Below, one piece after another: positions 1 through 9,388 of a DNA stretch of 64,000 nt. The notes under the pieces are model-generated. The model had not been told where the DNA came from, searched no databases, and saw nothing but the letters and a program-made list of their open reading frames with translations. Every line of letters begins with the position of its first letter. Within the stretch, counting starts at the first letter, position 1. The translations under genes were made by a program, and so were the position numbers. Source of the DNA: Marinobacter sediminum (GTDB lineage: Bacteria; Pseudomonadota; Gammaproteobacteria; Pseudomonadales; Oleiphilaceae). Location of the stretch: assembly GCF_023657445.1 (NCBI RefSeq), contig NZ_JAGTWY010000001.1, positions 744,001 through 808,000 of the forward strand, given 5' to 3'.

Positions 1-729
1 CATAAACTGGGGTCGCCCAAATGGTTCTTTGGTATTGCCGCCTGGTTGATGCCCTGGCTTCTGGTAGGCGGTATTGCATTGTTGATGGCTGGGGTCGTGT
101 GGGGGCTGGCATTTGCGCCCCAGGATTATCTCCAGGGTAACAGTTACCGCATCATCTTCATCCATGTTCCGACGGCGTTTCTGGCCCAGTCAGTCTATGT
201 CATGATGGCGGTCGCCGGTGTGGTCACACTGGTGTGGCGAATGAAGCTGGCAGATGTTTTCGTCAAAGCTGTGGCGCCGGTCGGGCTGGTACTGACTTTT
301 CTTGCACTGTTTACCGGAGCGGTATGGGGCAAGCCTACCTGGGGTACCTGGTGGATCTGGGATGCCCGCCTGACGTCCATGCTGATTTTACTGTTTCTCT
401 ATGGTGGTGTGATCGCCCTGGACCGTGCCATCAATGACGAAAAATCGGCGGCCCGTGCGGTTGCTGTGCTGGTGCTCGTAGGCGTGGTGAATATCCCGAT
501 TATCAAATACTCCGTGGAGTGGTGGAATACCTTGCACCAGCCGGCCACGTTCAAGCTAACCGAGAAGCCGACCATGCCGGCAGAAATGTGGGTGCCATTA
601 TTGCTATCGGTTCTCGGGCTATACCTTCTGTTCGGCTGGCTGGCCTGTCTTAGGATGCAGACGGAAATCCTGATCCGGGAGCAGCGTACCCGCTGGGTGC
701 AGGACCTGGTTATGGCGGGGAGGCACTGA
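1..729 (+). CDS. ccmC: Heme export/handling protein CcmC (5' end outside window)
   Basis: CcmC is the inner-membrane protein that loads heme onto CcmE for cytochrome c maturation (system I). The frame is open from base 1, and the residues before the first in-window ATG at 46 continue the family's N-terminus, so the true start lies upstream. The GNSYRII(F)IHVP stretch, the tryptophan-rich [12 protein letters not shown] motif and several hydrophobic segments are visible. Conserved periplasmic His residues sit around IHVP and TLHQP. The stop TGA at 727-729 is followed almost at once by ccmD, so this is the first visible gene of the ccm operon; ccmA and ccmB probably lie just upstream. Confidence 0.95.
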   Translation, partial: HKLGSPKWFFGIAAWLMPWLLVGGIALLMAGVVWGLAFAPQDYLQGNSYRIIFIHVPTAFLAQSVYVMMAVAGVVTLVWRMKLADVFVKAVAPVGLVLTFLALFTGAVWGKPTWGTWWIWDARLTSMLILLFLYGGVIALDRAINDEKSAARAVAVLVLVGVVNIPIIKYSVEWWNTLHQPATFKLTEKPTMPAEMWVPLLLSVLGLYLLFGWLACLRMQTEILIREQRTRWVQDLVMAGRH

Positions 730-732
730 TTG

Positions 733-969
733 ATGGCGTTTGAATCTTTTGCAGCGTTTGTTGCGATGGATGGCCACGGCCCTTACGTTTGGGCTTGCTA
801 TGGCACTTTCTTTGTTCTGATGGCGGCGATGATGATTTTGTCCCTCCGGCGCCGCAGGGCAGTGATTGAATCCTGTCGCCAAGCGTATAAACCTCTTGAT
901 GGCTCGGGTGATGCGTCGGTTTCGCGGACCTCGGCGACATTTACGCGAGTTAACGTTTCCCATGACTGA
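733..969 (+). CDS. ccmD: Heme exporter protein CcmD
   Basis: Small single-pass membrane protein (78 aa) that helps release holo-CcmE from the CcmABC complex. It has the typical layout: a short periplasmic N-terminus with [10 protein letters not shown], one hydrophobic helix (about residues 18-36) and an arginine-rich cytoplasmic stretch (LRRRRA). ATG at 733 is chosen; a TTG at 730 is directly in front of it in frame. It starts three bases after the ccmC stop. The last 20 residues form a Ser/Thr-rich tail, a little longer than usual for CcmD. Identification rests on position between ccmC and ccmE plus this architecture. Confidence 0.9.
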   Translation: MAFESFAAFVAMDGHGPYVWACYGTFFVLMAAMMILSLRRRRAVIESCRQAYKPLDGSGDASVSRTSATFTRVNVSHD

Positions 970-983
970 AGGGCAGGTATCGA

Positions 984-1454
984 ATGCACCCAACCCGTAA
1001 AAAACGGCTGACCATCGTTCTGTTCCTGGTGGCAGGGATCGCTGTGGCGGTCGGTCTGACCACCTATGCGTTGAGACAGAACATCAACCTGTTCTATGAC
1101 CCGACACAGATCTCGGATGGTGAGGCACCCGTAGATGTCAGAATTCGTGCCGGTGGCATGGTGGAAGAAGGATCTGTTATCCGTGATCCGGACAGCCTGA
1201 TGGTGGAGTTCCGGGTAACAGACTTCAATGCCTCCGTTCCGGTGCAGTACACGGGTATCCTGCCCGACCTGTTTGCCGAGGGACAGGGTGTAGTGGCGAT
1301 GGGGCGGCTGGACAATCGTGGCCGCTTCGTGGCGGACCAGGTGCTGGCAAAGCACGACGAGAAATATATGCCACCAGAAGTGGCAGATTCCCTTAAAAAG
1401 GCCTCGGAAGGCGAGGGCAAGGTCGTGGAGTCTGCGGAATCCGCAGCTTACTGA
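984..1454 (+). CDS. ccmE: Cytochrome c maturation heme chaperone CcmE
   Basis: Membrane-anchored periplasmic heme chaperone that binds heme covalently and passes it to CcmF. N-terminal signal anchor at about residues 9-27 after a basic start (RKKR). An OB-fold beta-barrel follows, including [11 protein letters not shown] and YTGILPDLF. The heme-attachment histidine is His124 in the [12 protein letters not shown] motif. Length of 156 aa is normal. It follows ccmD by 14 bases and precedes ccmF by 35, within the same operon. Confidence 0.97.
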   Translation: MHPTRKKRLTIVLFLVAGIAVAVGLTTYALRQNINLFYDPTQISDGEAPVDVRIRAGGMVEEGSVIRDPDSLMVEFRVTDFNASVPVQYTGILPDLFAEGQGVVAMGRLDNRGRFVADQVLAKHDEKYMPPEVADSLKKASEGEGKVVESAESAAY

Positions 1455-1489
1455 TAACACATTAACGGCCAGATGGCTGGAGGGCTTTG

Positions 1490-3493
1490 ATGTATCCGGA
1501 ACTCGGACAGCTTGCACTGATTCTCGCGCTGCTGTTGGCAGTGCTCCTTTCCGTTGTGCCCCTGGTGGGATCCATTACTGGCCGGGATAACCTGCAAGCG
1601 TTCGCGCGACCGCTGGCCTCAGGGCTGTTTGTCTTTATCGGCCTGGCGTTTGCGGTTTTGACCCATGCCTTCCTGACCGATGATTTCTCAGTGGCCTATG
1701 TTGCCAATAACAGCAACAGCCTGCTGCCCTGGTATTTCAAGTTCAGTGCGGTCTGGGGCGGCCATGAAGGCTCGCTGTTGTTGTGGATTCTGATGCTTTC
1801 CGGCTGGACGCTGGCTGTGGCTATCTTCAGCCGCCGGCTGCCATCGGTAATGATTTCTCAGGTGCTGTCTGTGCTGGGCATGGTTTCGGTTGGCTTCCTG
1901 CTGTTCGTTATTGTCACCTCAAACCCGTTTGATCGTCTTTTGCCCAATGTTCCTGCAGATGGCGCTGATCTGAACCCATTGCTTCAGGATTTTGGTCTGA
2001 TCGTGCATCCACCTATGCTCTACATGGGGTACGTAGGCTTCTCTGTGGCTTTCGCCTTTGCCATTGCCGCGCTGATAAACGGACGGCTGGATGCCGCCTG
2101 GGCTCGCTGGTCGCGCCCCTGGACCACAGTGGCGTGGTCGTTCCTCTCGGTTGGCATTGCCCTGGGTAGCTGGTGGGCTTATTACGAGCTTGGCTGGGGC
2201 GGCTGGTGGTTCTGGGATCCGGTGGAAAATGCGTCCCTGTTGCCCTGGCTTGCGGGCACGGCATTGATGCATTCACTGGCGGTGACGGAAAAGCGGGGCG
2301 TATTTAAAAGCTGGACGGTATTGCTGGCCATTGTCACTTTTTCACTGAGTCTGCTGGGTACCTTCCTGGTACGTTCCGGTGTTCTGACTTCGGTACATGC
2401 GTTTGCCTCTGATCCGGAACGGGGTGTCTTTTTGCTGGGCTTGTTGGCGATTACCGTGCTGGCCAGCCTGACCCTCTATGCGTTTCGCGCGCCGGTTGTT
2501 CACGTGAGAGCCAGTTACGGTTCCCTTTCCCGGGAAATCTTCCTCCTGCTTAATAACGTCTTGCTTGTATCCGCCACTTTGCTGGTGGGCGTGGGCACAC
2601 TGTATCCGCTGGTGCTCGATTACCTGGATATGGGCAAACTATCCATCGGCGAGCCTTTCTTTAACCTCACCTTCAGTCCGTTGGCTGTGGCTACCGGGCT
2701 ATTAATGGGGGCCGGGATTTTCTCCCGCTGGAAGAGGACCGATGGAGGGTGGCTCGCCCGAAAACTGCTGTGGCCGCTGGCCATTAGCCTTATTGCCAGC
2801 ACGGCGGTCGTGATGGGTTACGGTGGCTTTAAGCCCTGGGCTTTTGCCGGGCTCTTTTCAGCCATGTGGGTGGCCGTGGCCACCTTCTGGGATCTCTGGG
2901 ACAAGTCCGCATCTCGCAAGGGGCGCATTCACGGGCTCAAACGCCAGTCCCGAAGCTATTACGGGATGGTTCTTGGGCACCTCGGGCTGGCCATTACCAT
3001 GGCCGGCGCTACTGTGGTTTCCAATTACGGCCTTGAACGTGATGTTCGTATGACGCCTGGCGATGTGGCCACCGTGGGGGACTACCAGTTTGTCTTCCGC
3101 GGAATCGGTGACCGCCGCGGCCAGAATTTCACGGCTCAGTACGGCAGTTTTGACGTCATGCTGGAGGGAGAGCAAATTGCCGAACTGCATCCTGAAAAGC
3201 GCCAGTATTCCGTAGGGATGAGTGTCATGACCGAGGCTGATATTGATGCTGGCCTTTTCCGGGATATTTTTGTTGCTATCGGTGAGCGGATTTCAGATGA
3301 CGCCTGGGCCATTCGTCTGCAATACAAGCCGCTGATTCGCTGGCTCTGGCTTGGAGCGTTGTTCATGGCGGCAGGTGGCTTCCTGGCTATCGCGGATCGA
3401 CGTTACCGTATTCGTGAGCAAGCCGATGAGCGGCGATCGACCAGGGCACAGCCCGTTGGAGGATCTGAAGATCCGGCAGGAGCCGCATCGTGA
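1490..3493 (+). CDS. ccmF: Heme lyase subunit CcmF
   Basis: Large polytopic membrane protein (667 aa) that, with CcmH and CcmI, ligates heme to apocytochrome c. The WWD signature appears as GGWWFWDPVENASLLPWL near residue 240, with conserved histidines in the surrounding loops (KFSAVWGGHEGS, IVHPPMLYMGY). About 15 hydrophobic segments can be seen, with a C-terminal periplasmic domain before the last helix. ATG at 1490 is preferred over a TTG at 1487. The stop overlaps the dsbE start (GTGA at 3490-3493), indicating translational coupling. Confidence 0.97.
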   Translation: MYPELGQLALILALLLAVLLSVVPLVGSITGRDNLQAFARPLASGLFVFIGLAFAVLTHAFLTDDFSVAYVANNSNSLLPWYFKFSAVWGGHEGSLLLWILMLSGWTLAVAIFSRRLPSVMISQVLSVLGMVSVGFLLFVIVTSNPFDRLLPNVPADGADLNPLLQDFGLIVHPPMLYMGYVGFSVAFAFAIAALINGRLDAAWARWSRPWTTVAWSFLSVGIALGSWWAYYELGWGGWWFWDPVENASLLPWLAGTALMHSLAVTEKRGVFKSWTVLLAIVTFSLSLLGTFLVRSGVLTSVHAFASDPERGVFLLGLLAITVLASLTLYAFRAPVVHVRASYGSLSREIFLLLNNVLLVSATLLVGVGTLYPLVLDYLDMGKLSIGEPFFNLTFSPLAVATGLLMGAGIFSRWKRTDGGWLARKLLWPLAISLIASTAVVMGYGGFKPWAFAGLFSAMWVAVATFWDLWDKSASRKGRIHGLKRQSRSYYGMVLGHLGLAITMAGATVVSNYGLERDVRMTPGDVATVGDYQFVFRGIGDRRGQNFTAQYGSFDVMLEGEQIAELHPEKRQYSVGMSVMTEADIDAGLFRDIFVAIGERISDDAWAIRLQYKPLIRWLWLGALFMAAGGFLAIADRRYRIREQADERRSTRAQPVGGSEDPAGAAS

Positions 3494-4026
3494 AGAGGTT
3501 CCTTCTGTTTCTCCCCGTGCTGGTCGCTCTGATTCTGGGTGTTGTGCTGTTTGCGGGTATTGGTAAAGACCCGACAAAACTAGAGTCGGCTCTGATTGGT
3601 AAGCAGGTTCCTGCGTTTAACCTGACGGACCTGCATGACCCGGATGTGAAACTGGACCAGGCCCTGCTCAAGGGCAAAGTTCAGTTGCTGAATGTCTGGG
3701 GTACCTGGTGTCCCTCCTGCCGGGATGAGCATGGAGATCTGATGTGGCTTGCCCGCGAAAAAGGCGTGTCTATTATCGGGCTTAACTACAAGGACGACCG
3801 GGCGGATGCACTGGTTTGGCTGGACCGCCTGGGTGACCCATATCAGGCCACCATCTATGACCCGAAAGGCACCCTCGGTTTTGATCTGGGCGTATATGGT
3901 GCACCAGAGACCTTTGTAATAGATGCCCGCGGTGTGGTTCGCTACCGCCATGTCGGTGTCATCAACGAGAAGGTTTGGGAGGAGACCCTGCTCCCTGTGA
4001 TCAATGACGCGCGGGAGAACGGTTGA
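3490..4026 (+). CDS. dsbE: Thiol:disulfide interchange protein DsbE/CcmG
   Basis: Membrane-tethered periplasmic thioredoxin (178 aa) that keeps CXXCH heme-binding cysteines or CcmH reduced for heme ligation. N-terminal anchor at about residues 3-23, then a thioredoxin fold with active-site Cys74-Pro-Ser-Cys77 in NVWGTWCPSCRDEH. The GVYGAPETFVID segment carries the cis-proline loop and matches CcmG closely. Start is GTG, overlapping the ccmF stop by four bases; the stop overlaps the ccmH start by one base. Confidence 0.96.
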   Translation: MKRFLLFLPVLVALILGVVLFAGIGKDPTKLESALIGKQVPAFNLTDLHDPDVKLDQALLKGKVQLLNVWGTWCPSCRDEHGDLMWLAREKGVSIIGLNYKDDRADALVWLDRLGDPYQATIYDPKGTLGFDLGVYGAPETFVIDARGVVRYRHVGVINEKVWEETLLPVINDARENG

Positions 4027-4505
4027 TGTTCAGGTTATTCCCGACTCTGTTATTTGTGTTGTTTTCTGCCGTCGCCATGGCTGAAGTTGCGGATGTCTAT
4101 GAGTTTGATGCTGCGAACGAGGAGACGCGTTTTCAGAATCTCACTGAAGAGTTGCGTTGCCCAAAGTGTCAGAACCAGAATATTGCCGATTCCGATGCTC
4201 CCATTTCCCAGGATATGCGGGATGAGGTATACCGCATGATCCAGGGTGGGGCCAGCGATGAGCAAATCATGGATGCCCTGGAGGCTCGCTTCGGTGAATT
4301 CATTCGATACAAGCCGAAAGTGGAGAAACGGACCATCCTGCTTTGGGCCACGCCGGCCATAGCTGTATTCGGCGGCTTTCTGATTGTTGCCGGAGTTGTG
4401 ATCCGCTCGCGTCGTGGCGCCAGCCAGGCGACAGCGCTCACCGCCGAAGAGAAAGTCAGAGCCGAAAAGATTCTCGCAGAGAGCAATCAGGACAAAAGTA
4501 CCTGA
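4026..4505 (+). CDS. ccmH: Cytochrome c-type biogenesis protein CcmH
   Basis: Thiol-oxidoreductase subunit of the heme ligation complex (159 aa). Signal peptide about residues 1-19, then the characteristic EELRCPKCQNQNIADS motif with Cys45 and Cys48, a three-helix bundle, and one transmembrane helix near residues 104-125. This is the short CcmH form; the TPR part is a separate gene, ccmI, immediately downstream. ATG at 4026 overlaps the dsbE stop (TGATG); an in-frame TTG at 4023 is less likely. Confidence 0.96.
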   Translation: MFRLFPTLLFVLFSAVAMAEVADVYEFDAANEETRFQNLTEELRCPKCQNQNIADSDAPISQDMRDEVYRMIQGGASDEQIMDALEARFGEFIRYKPKVEKRTILLWATPAIAVFGGFLIVAGVVIRSRRGASQATALTAEEKVRAEKILAESNQDKST

Positions 4506-4555
4506 ACCGACCTGTTTTCTGCTGCACCCATTACTGAACCTGTGACGATATCTCC

Positions 4556-5821
4556 ATGACAGAAACATTCTGGATTGCCGCAACGGTACTAATCATTATC
4601 GCCCTGGCGTTTGTCCTGTACCCGGTGCTTTTTCAACAACCTGCGGCCCGTGAGCGCGCCGACCTCAGAAACCAGAATCTGATGGCCTACCGGAGCCGCA
4701 TGAAGGAGCTGGACCGGGAGTACGAGACGGGCGTGCTTGATGAAGAGAACTACCGCCAGTTGAAAGATGAACTGGCAGGATCAATGCTGGACGACGTTTC
4801 CGAAGCGGAGGTCCCGGAGCGTGTTGTCACCGGGCGGCGGAGTGCGATGGTTGTGGGGCTGTTATCCATTCTGTTGATACCGGCCGCCACCTTCATGCTT
4901 TATCAGGAATGGGGTGCCATGGACCGGGTAGAGCAGTTCATTACCATGCAGAAGATGGGTGATGCAGACTCTGCCCGTGAAGCTCAGATGAGCCAGCTTA
5001 CATCTCAGCTTCGTGACAAACTCGAGGCCAGCCCGAACAATCCTGATGGCTGGGCCATGCTCGGGCGGACCTACATGCGGCTTGAGCGCTATGAGGATGC
5101 CGCCTGGGCGTTTCAGAGTCTCGCTGACAGTGTGGCGGATGATACCCGGGCCCGCGCTGTCGCACTGGGGCTGGCTGCCCAGGCATTGTTCTTCCGCAGT
5201 CAGGGCGTCATGACCGACGAGGTGACCACTGCAATTGATGCTGCCCGGGCGCTGAACCCAGACGAAGTGAATGCCCTCGGGCTTCTTGGTATTCACGCCT
5301 TTAGCCAACAGGAGTACCGCGAGGCCATTCGTTACTGGGAACGCATCGGGGAAGTGGCACCGCAACACCCTCAAATGGCCTCTATTCGCGGAGGTATCGA
5401 GGAAGCATACCGTCGTCTGGGCGAAGAGCCGCCAAAAATGGACATCGCAGCCGCCTCAGGACCCGGTGTCATGGTCCGGGTGAAATTGGCAGATGCATTT
5501 TCAGAAAAGGTACCGGCTGACACCACGCTGTTTGTTTTTGCGAGACAGGTGGGTGGTGCTGCGGGGCCTCCGTTGGCCATTGCCAGACTGACAGCTGGAG
5601 ACCTGCCGGTCGAAGTTCGCCTGGATGACAGTAAATCGATGTCGCCGCAGGCGAAGATCTCCGCGGCACAGGAAGTGATGGTTACCGCAAGGCTGAGCCG
5701 GTCAGGCAGTGCCATGGCTCAAGCCGGAGACTGGCAGGGGAGTGTCGATACCGCGCTTACTGTCTCTGCCGATCCCGGTGAGCCTGTGGAGCTGGTGATT
5801 GACCAGCAGCTCACCAACTAA
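4556..5821 (+). CDS. ccmI: Cytochrome c-type biogenesis protein CcmI (TPR)
   Basis: Apocytochrome c chaperone of the heme ligation complex (421 aa). Two N-terminal transmembrane helices (about residues 3-22 and 97-115) flank a cytoplasmic coiled segment (YRSRMKELDREYETGVLDEENY). The periplasmic part has TPR units (NNPDGWAMLGRTYMRLERYEDAAWAFQ and ALGLLGIHAFSQQEYREAI) and a C-terminal beta-rich domain (GPGVMVRVKLADAF ... PADTTLFVFARQVGG) as in Pseudomonas CcmI/CycH. It is the last ccm gene and converges on the BatD-like gene. Confidence 0.94.
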   Translation: MTETFWIAATVLIIIALAFVLYPVLFQQPAARERADLRNQNLMAYRSRMKELDREYETGVLDEENYRQLKDELAGSMLDDVSEAEVPERVVTGRRSAMVVGLLSILLIPAATFMLYQEWGAMDRVEQFITMQKMGDADSAREAQMSQLTSQLRDKLEASPNNPDGWAMLGRTYMRLERYEDAAWAFQSLADSVADDTRARAVALGLAAQALFFRSQGVMTDEVTTAIDAARALNPDEVNALGLLGIHAFSQQEYREAIRYWERIGEVAPQHPQMASIRGGIEEAYRRLGEEPPKMDIAAASGPGVMVRVKLADAFSEKVPADTTLFVFARQVGGAAGPPLAIARLTAGDLPVEVRLDDSKSMSPQAKISAAQEVMVTARLSRSGSAMAQAGDWQGSVDTALTVSADPGEPVELVIDQQLTN

Positions 5822-5841
5822 ACCCGCAGCGGATGCATCAA

Positions 5842-5872
5842 CCGGCAATTTTTCAGGCAGAAAGATTGCCGG
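5842..5872. repeat. Inverted repeat between convergent ccmI and batD
   Basis: CCGGCAAT (5842-5849) is mirrored by ATTGCCGG (5865-5872) across 15 bases. It spans the stop codon of the BatD-like gene and lies just past ccmI. It could form a hairpin in either transcript, but neither side has a good U-run, so an intrinsic terminator is not established. Confidence 0.4.
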
Positions 5873-7595
5873 GATAAAGCGGCGGAAGACCGGATTCAGG
5901 CGGCTCCTGGATCTCCTTTCGCCGGACTCTCTCCAGTGCCTGTGCCAGGGGCCTCCCATCCCAGGTTTTGGTTTCTCTTGAAGCGGCTGTTGAAAACAGC
6001 CGTTCCTGGAGCTTAGCGAGCTCTGTTTTCAGTTCGGAATCTCCACAGAATTCCACGGCATCCGCGGCTGTCTGGAATTGATTGCCCGCGTAGCGGCTAT
6101 TCACCCACTGGATGAGCAAGAGTGGTGTTGATGAAGAGCCATCCCGGGCAGCTTTAATCAGCTTTTCGAAAAGCTCCTTTTCCTGTTCGTTTTCGCGATG
6201 GTTTTCATGCCACGTTGGCACTAACCCTGTTCTCCGGGACCACCACCAGGCCGACATGGTCAGCAGCCACAAGCCGGCCAGAGTGAAGCTGAGCCATCGC
6301 CATGCAGTATTATTGTTGGGAGAATTTTGGGCTGCCGGTTGGCTTTCTTTAACTGCCGCGGGTTCGGAAATCGCGCTCTCCGTGGAAGCCTCTGTGGTTG
6401 GAGGAACTGATGAGCCGCTGGCAACCTGCAGGGTGTGTGCCGGAATAACCGCAAACTGTTGGCTGTCAGTATCAGTATCCCACCAGGGAATGCGTATTTC
6501 CGGGAGCGTCATGTCCCCAGGCTTTACCGGCACCAGTGCGTTAGTCTGGCTGAGGGTTGAGATCAGACCATCGGGCGTTACCTGAGTTGAGCGCTCGGGT
6601 TGATCCGGATAACTGCGCAATCCCTCCGGTGTGGTATCCGGCAGCGGTGGCAGTGCTTCTGAAGGCAGCCCGTCAGCCTTCAGGGTCAATTCGCGGGAGA
6701 GGTTTTCACCGGTTTCCACCCGCATGGTCGGTGGAAGGCCGGCCTCTTCAATGGATAGATTACTTGCAGGCAACCAGGTATCGCCGGTGAAGGCGGCGGG
6801 CACATCTTTTACCGGAACATCGAAGAGTTTCTCGCTGTCCCTCAGGAAAATCAGTTTGCCATTCGCATCCCGGGCCTGCCCCTCAAACCGGATCGCCGGT
6901 AGAGAAAGTTCACCCGGTTTTTGCGGAAACAGGGCATATCGTCGTTCCACCACCCGGTAACGAACACCGTCCCGGTAGCGGGAGAACTCCTGCTGCTTTC
7001 CCAGAGGCTCAATGATCGCGTTTGGATGCACAGGTTCGGAAAGCTCACCGCGAATCAGGTTGCCATTGAAAAACAGACGAATGGTCAGGGTTAGCTGTTC
7101 CTGTACATACACCTCGGCTTTGTCTGCGGACAGTTCAACAAAACTGTCTCGCGTCGCCTTGCCCTGGCCAGGCGGATTGCCACTTACTACCTCCACGGTA
7201 ACGGGTTCGGAGGTGGAGTCCTTGAAGGTAAGAGGAGGGATGGTCAGCTTGCCGGTTTTTTTCGGTGCCAACTGATAGGTCCATGTGATTAGCCCGGTCA
7301 TATCGTTATCAACCGTGCGGATGCTGTAGCGTTGATTCCGCCCCAGAATTTCGAAATCCGGTTCCACTTTCTCAATATCCGGGGCGGGCAGGTTGGAAAG
7401 ATCAAAATTGAACAGGTTGCTCAGATTGATGTCCAGCTTCATGGTGCCAGTCACCGTGACCGTCAGAACCTCACCCTCGTACAGTTGTGTGCGGTCCGGC
7501 TCGACCTTGAGCTCCTCTGCCTGAAGTATGGTCGCCAGGCCCATCAGCATCAGCATCAGCAGCAGGACCACGGGGGAAATAAGCCGTTTTACCAT
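5853..7595 (-). CDS. BatD-family protein (membrane-anchored, beta-sandwich)
   Basis: BatD-like protein of the MoxR/VWA operon (580 aa). Signal peptide about residues 1-26. Long periplasmic beta-sandwich region starts with VEPDRTQLYEGEVLTVTVTG, the typical first strand of BatD, and repeats the pattern at VELSADKAEVYVQEQLTLTI. A transmembrane helix lies around residues 432-452 (WRWLSFTLAGLWLLTM), followed by a cytoplasmic tail. BatD proteins are thought to scaffold VWA partners in the periplasm and were linked to stress or oxygen tolerance in other bacteria; the exact role is unknown. Last gene of the operon, overlapping the upstream VWA-TPR gene by seven bases. Confidence 0.88.
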   Translation of the reverse strand: MVKRLISPVVLLLMLMLMGLATILQAEELKVEPDRTQLYEGEVLTVTVTGTMKLDINLSNLFNFDLSNLPAPDIEKVEPDFEILGRNQRYSIRTVDNDMTGLITWTYQLAPKKTGKLTIPPLTFKDSTSEPVTVEVVSGNPPGQGKATRDSFVELSADKAEVYVQEQLTLTIRLFFNGNLIRGELSEPVHPNAIIEPLGKQQEFSRYRDGVRYRVVERRYALFPQKPGELSLPAIRFEGQARDANGKLIFLRDSEKLFDVPVKDVPAAFTGDTWLPASNLSIEEAGLPPTMRVETGENLSRELTLKADGLPSEALPPLPDTTPEGLRSYPDQPERSTQVTPDGLISTLSQTNALVPVKPGDMTLPEIRIPWWDTDTDSQQFAVIPAHTLQVASGSSVPPTTEASTESAISEPAAVKESQPAAQNSPNNNTAWRWLSFTLAGLWLLTMSAWWWSRRTGLVPTWHENHRENEQEKELFEKLIKAARDGSSSTPLLLIQWVNSRYAGNQFQTAADAVEFCGDSELKTELAKLQERLFSTAASRETKTWDGRPLAQALERVRRKEIQEPPESGLPPLYPGNLSA

Positions 7596-9388
7596 GGTGT
7601 GTCGCCCTCATCAGATGGTGTCTCACGTTGCTGGTATTGCTGCAGGAATTTGCGTTTAAGCAGACCACCGGGGTTGTCCGGAATCCTGCGGAGCCATTGT
7701 TCCTGACCCTGGGTAAGAGGCTTTTCCGAGATCCGGGCAGGGGCCTCGGCCATTTCTTTCTGGCCATCCTCGCCAGACTGCTGATCGGTGTTGGCGTTTT
7801 CCTGCTGCTTCTGGCCATCTGCCGGCCTGTTCTCGCTGCTATTGTCTTGCCCCTGTTCGTTCCCTGACGATTGCTGCGACTGCTGGCCTGGGTCCTCATT
7901 GCTACCCGAACCTGACTGGCTGTTCTGCTGCTGTTGATCCTGATTGCCGGACGACTGGTCGGAATCTTGTTGCTGGCTGCTGTCCTGACTGTTTTCGGAG
8001 TTCTGTTGCTGTGAAGAGTTTTGCTGTTGCTGCCTGAGCAGTTCGTCCACCAGATTCCGGTTGTATTGCGCGTCTTCCAGCTCCGGCGACTGTTCCAGGG
8101 CAGTATCGTACGCCTCGATTGCCTGTTCCAGCTTGCCTGCCCGGGCGAGCGCATTGCCGCGGTTGTAATCGGCCAGAGGACCTTCAACGCCCGAGAATTC
8201 TTTTGCCGCCTCCTGGAACTTGCCTGACTTGTAGAGGGCGGAACCCCGCCATTCCGGTGTTTGCAGTAGTTTGGTGGCCTGATCAGGATTCTGCTGAATC
8301 AGTTCCGGTGCCCGTTGATCCTCCCGTTGCCACAATGCGGCCCAGTCCATCGCCTGGGCAGGTTGCGGCATCAGTGGCAAGAAAGTCAGCGTGATCGCAG
8401 TGAAAGCACCTCTTCGCCAGCCCAGCAGCATCAGCGGTAACGCAAGCCAGAGTAACCAATAGCCATCATCCTGCCAGCGGTTGATGGTCAGCCCGTTTTC
8501 GGTTTCCTGCCATTGGTCACTGTCAGAAGGAGACAGGTCAAGGTACCGGATGTCGGCGTTGTCCAGGGTAAGCTCATGACTCCCACCACCATTGCCTCGG
8601 GCTAACGCAGCCAGGCCTTCGGGGTCAGCCCGGGCAATCACAATGTCGCCGTTGTCACGGATAAAACCGCGTTTTGCCAGGGGGATGGGGCCGCCTTGCT
8701 CGGTTCCGACCACCAGCGTGCTGAGTGAGATCTCGGTTCCTTTAAGCGTGTCCTTGATGCTGGAGAGGTACCGTGTGGATACCTCGTCAGTGATGAGTAG
8801 TATACGGCCCCGCCCGGGCGCACCCTGTTCAAGCAAGGCCCTGGCCCGGGAGATTGCCAGGTCGGCGCGATTACCCGTTGCCGGCATGATAACCGGATCC
8901 AGTACACCGAGCATGCCTTCGATGGTCTTGCTGTCGTCGGTCAGAGGGGTGACGACATGGGCATCCGCAGCGTAGACAATCAAGCCATTGAGGCTGCCGT
9001 CGCGGAGTTCGAGGATATCCCGGATCTTGCGTTTGGCGAGCGTCAGTCGGTCCGGCTCCAAATCCGTCGCGAGCATGGACAGGGACAGGTCCAGGGCAAT
9101 CACCAGACTGTCGCCTGGTTGTTTCAGGGGCGTCGGGGCCTCTCTCCAGGCTGGACCGGCAAGGGCGATCGCCAGCAATGCCACAGCTAGCGAAACCGGC
9201 AATATTGGTGAGGCGTTTTTCTGGCCGGCATTACCATGGTGCCGGATAACCGGTGCAAGCAGGTTATCCGGAATTAACCGGGACCAACCGCTGTCGCCAA
9301 GACGGAGGTGGCGGAGTGTCACATAAACCAGCGGCAGGGCGACGATCAGCAAAAGCCAGAACGGACGCAGGAAATGAAAATCAGTCAT
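7589..9388 (-). CDS. BatB-type VWA protein fused to TPR and Q/S-rich tail
   Basis: Membrane VWA-domain protein (599 aa). Two N-terminal helices (about residues 9-25 and 62-80) are followed by a VWA domain with an intact MIDAS motif, Asp100-x-Ser102-x-Ser104 in IALDLSLSMLATD. A third and fourth hydrophobic segment lie near residues 310-345, then TPR-like repeats (ADYNRGNALARAGKLEQAIEAYDTALEQ). The protein then carries about 100 residues made almost only of Gln, Ser, Asn, Asp, Gly and Glu. This merges the roles of BatB (VWA) and BatC (TPR). It overlaps both neighbours by 7-8 bases, implying tight coupling with BatA- and BatD-type partners. Confidence 0.9.
   Translation of the reverse strand: MTDFHFLRPFWLLLIVALPLVYVTLRHLRLGDSGWSRLIPDNLLAPVIRHHGNAGQKNASPILPVSLAVALLAIALAGPAWREAPTPLKQPGDSLVIALDLSLSMLATDLEPDRLTLAKRKIRDILELRDGSLNGLIVYAADAHVVTPLTDDSKTIEGMLGVLDPVIMPATGNRADLAISRARALLEQGAPGRGRILLITDEVSTRYLSSIKDTLKGTEISLSTLVVGTEQGGPIPLAKRGFIRDNGDIVIARADPEGLAALARGNGGGSHELTLDNADIRYLDLSPSDSDQWQETENGLTINRWQDDGYWLLWLALPLMLLGWRRGAFTAITLTFLPLMPQPAQAMDWAALWQREDQRAPELIQQNPDQATKLLQTPEWRGSALYKSGKFQEAAKEFSGVEGPLADYNRGNALARAGKLEQAIEAYDTALEQSPELEDAQYNRNLVDELLRQQQQNSSQQQNSENSQDSSQQQDSDQSSGNQDQQQQNSQSGSGSNEDPGQQSQQSSGNEQGQDNSSENRPADGQKQQENANTDQQSGEDGQKEMAEAPARISEKPLTQGQEQWLRRIPDNPGGLLKRKFLQQYQQRETPSDEGDTPW

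Noticed and set aside
798..1517. 239-codon minus-strand frame across ccmD-ccmE
   Set aside because: Antisense shadow of two clear ccm genes; no domain-like sequence.
7471..8187. 238-codon minus-strand frame rich in Arg, Ser and Thr
   Set aside because: Alternative frame of the Q/S-rich tail of the VWA-TPR gene.
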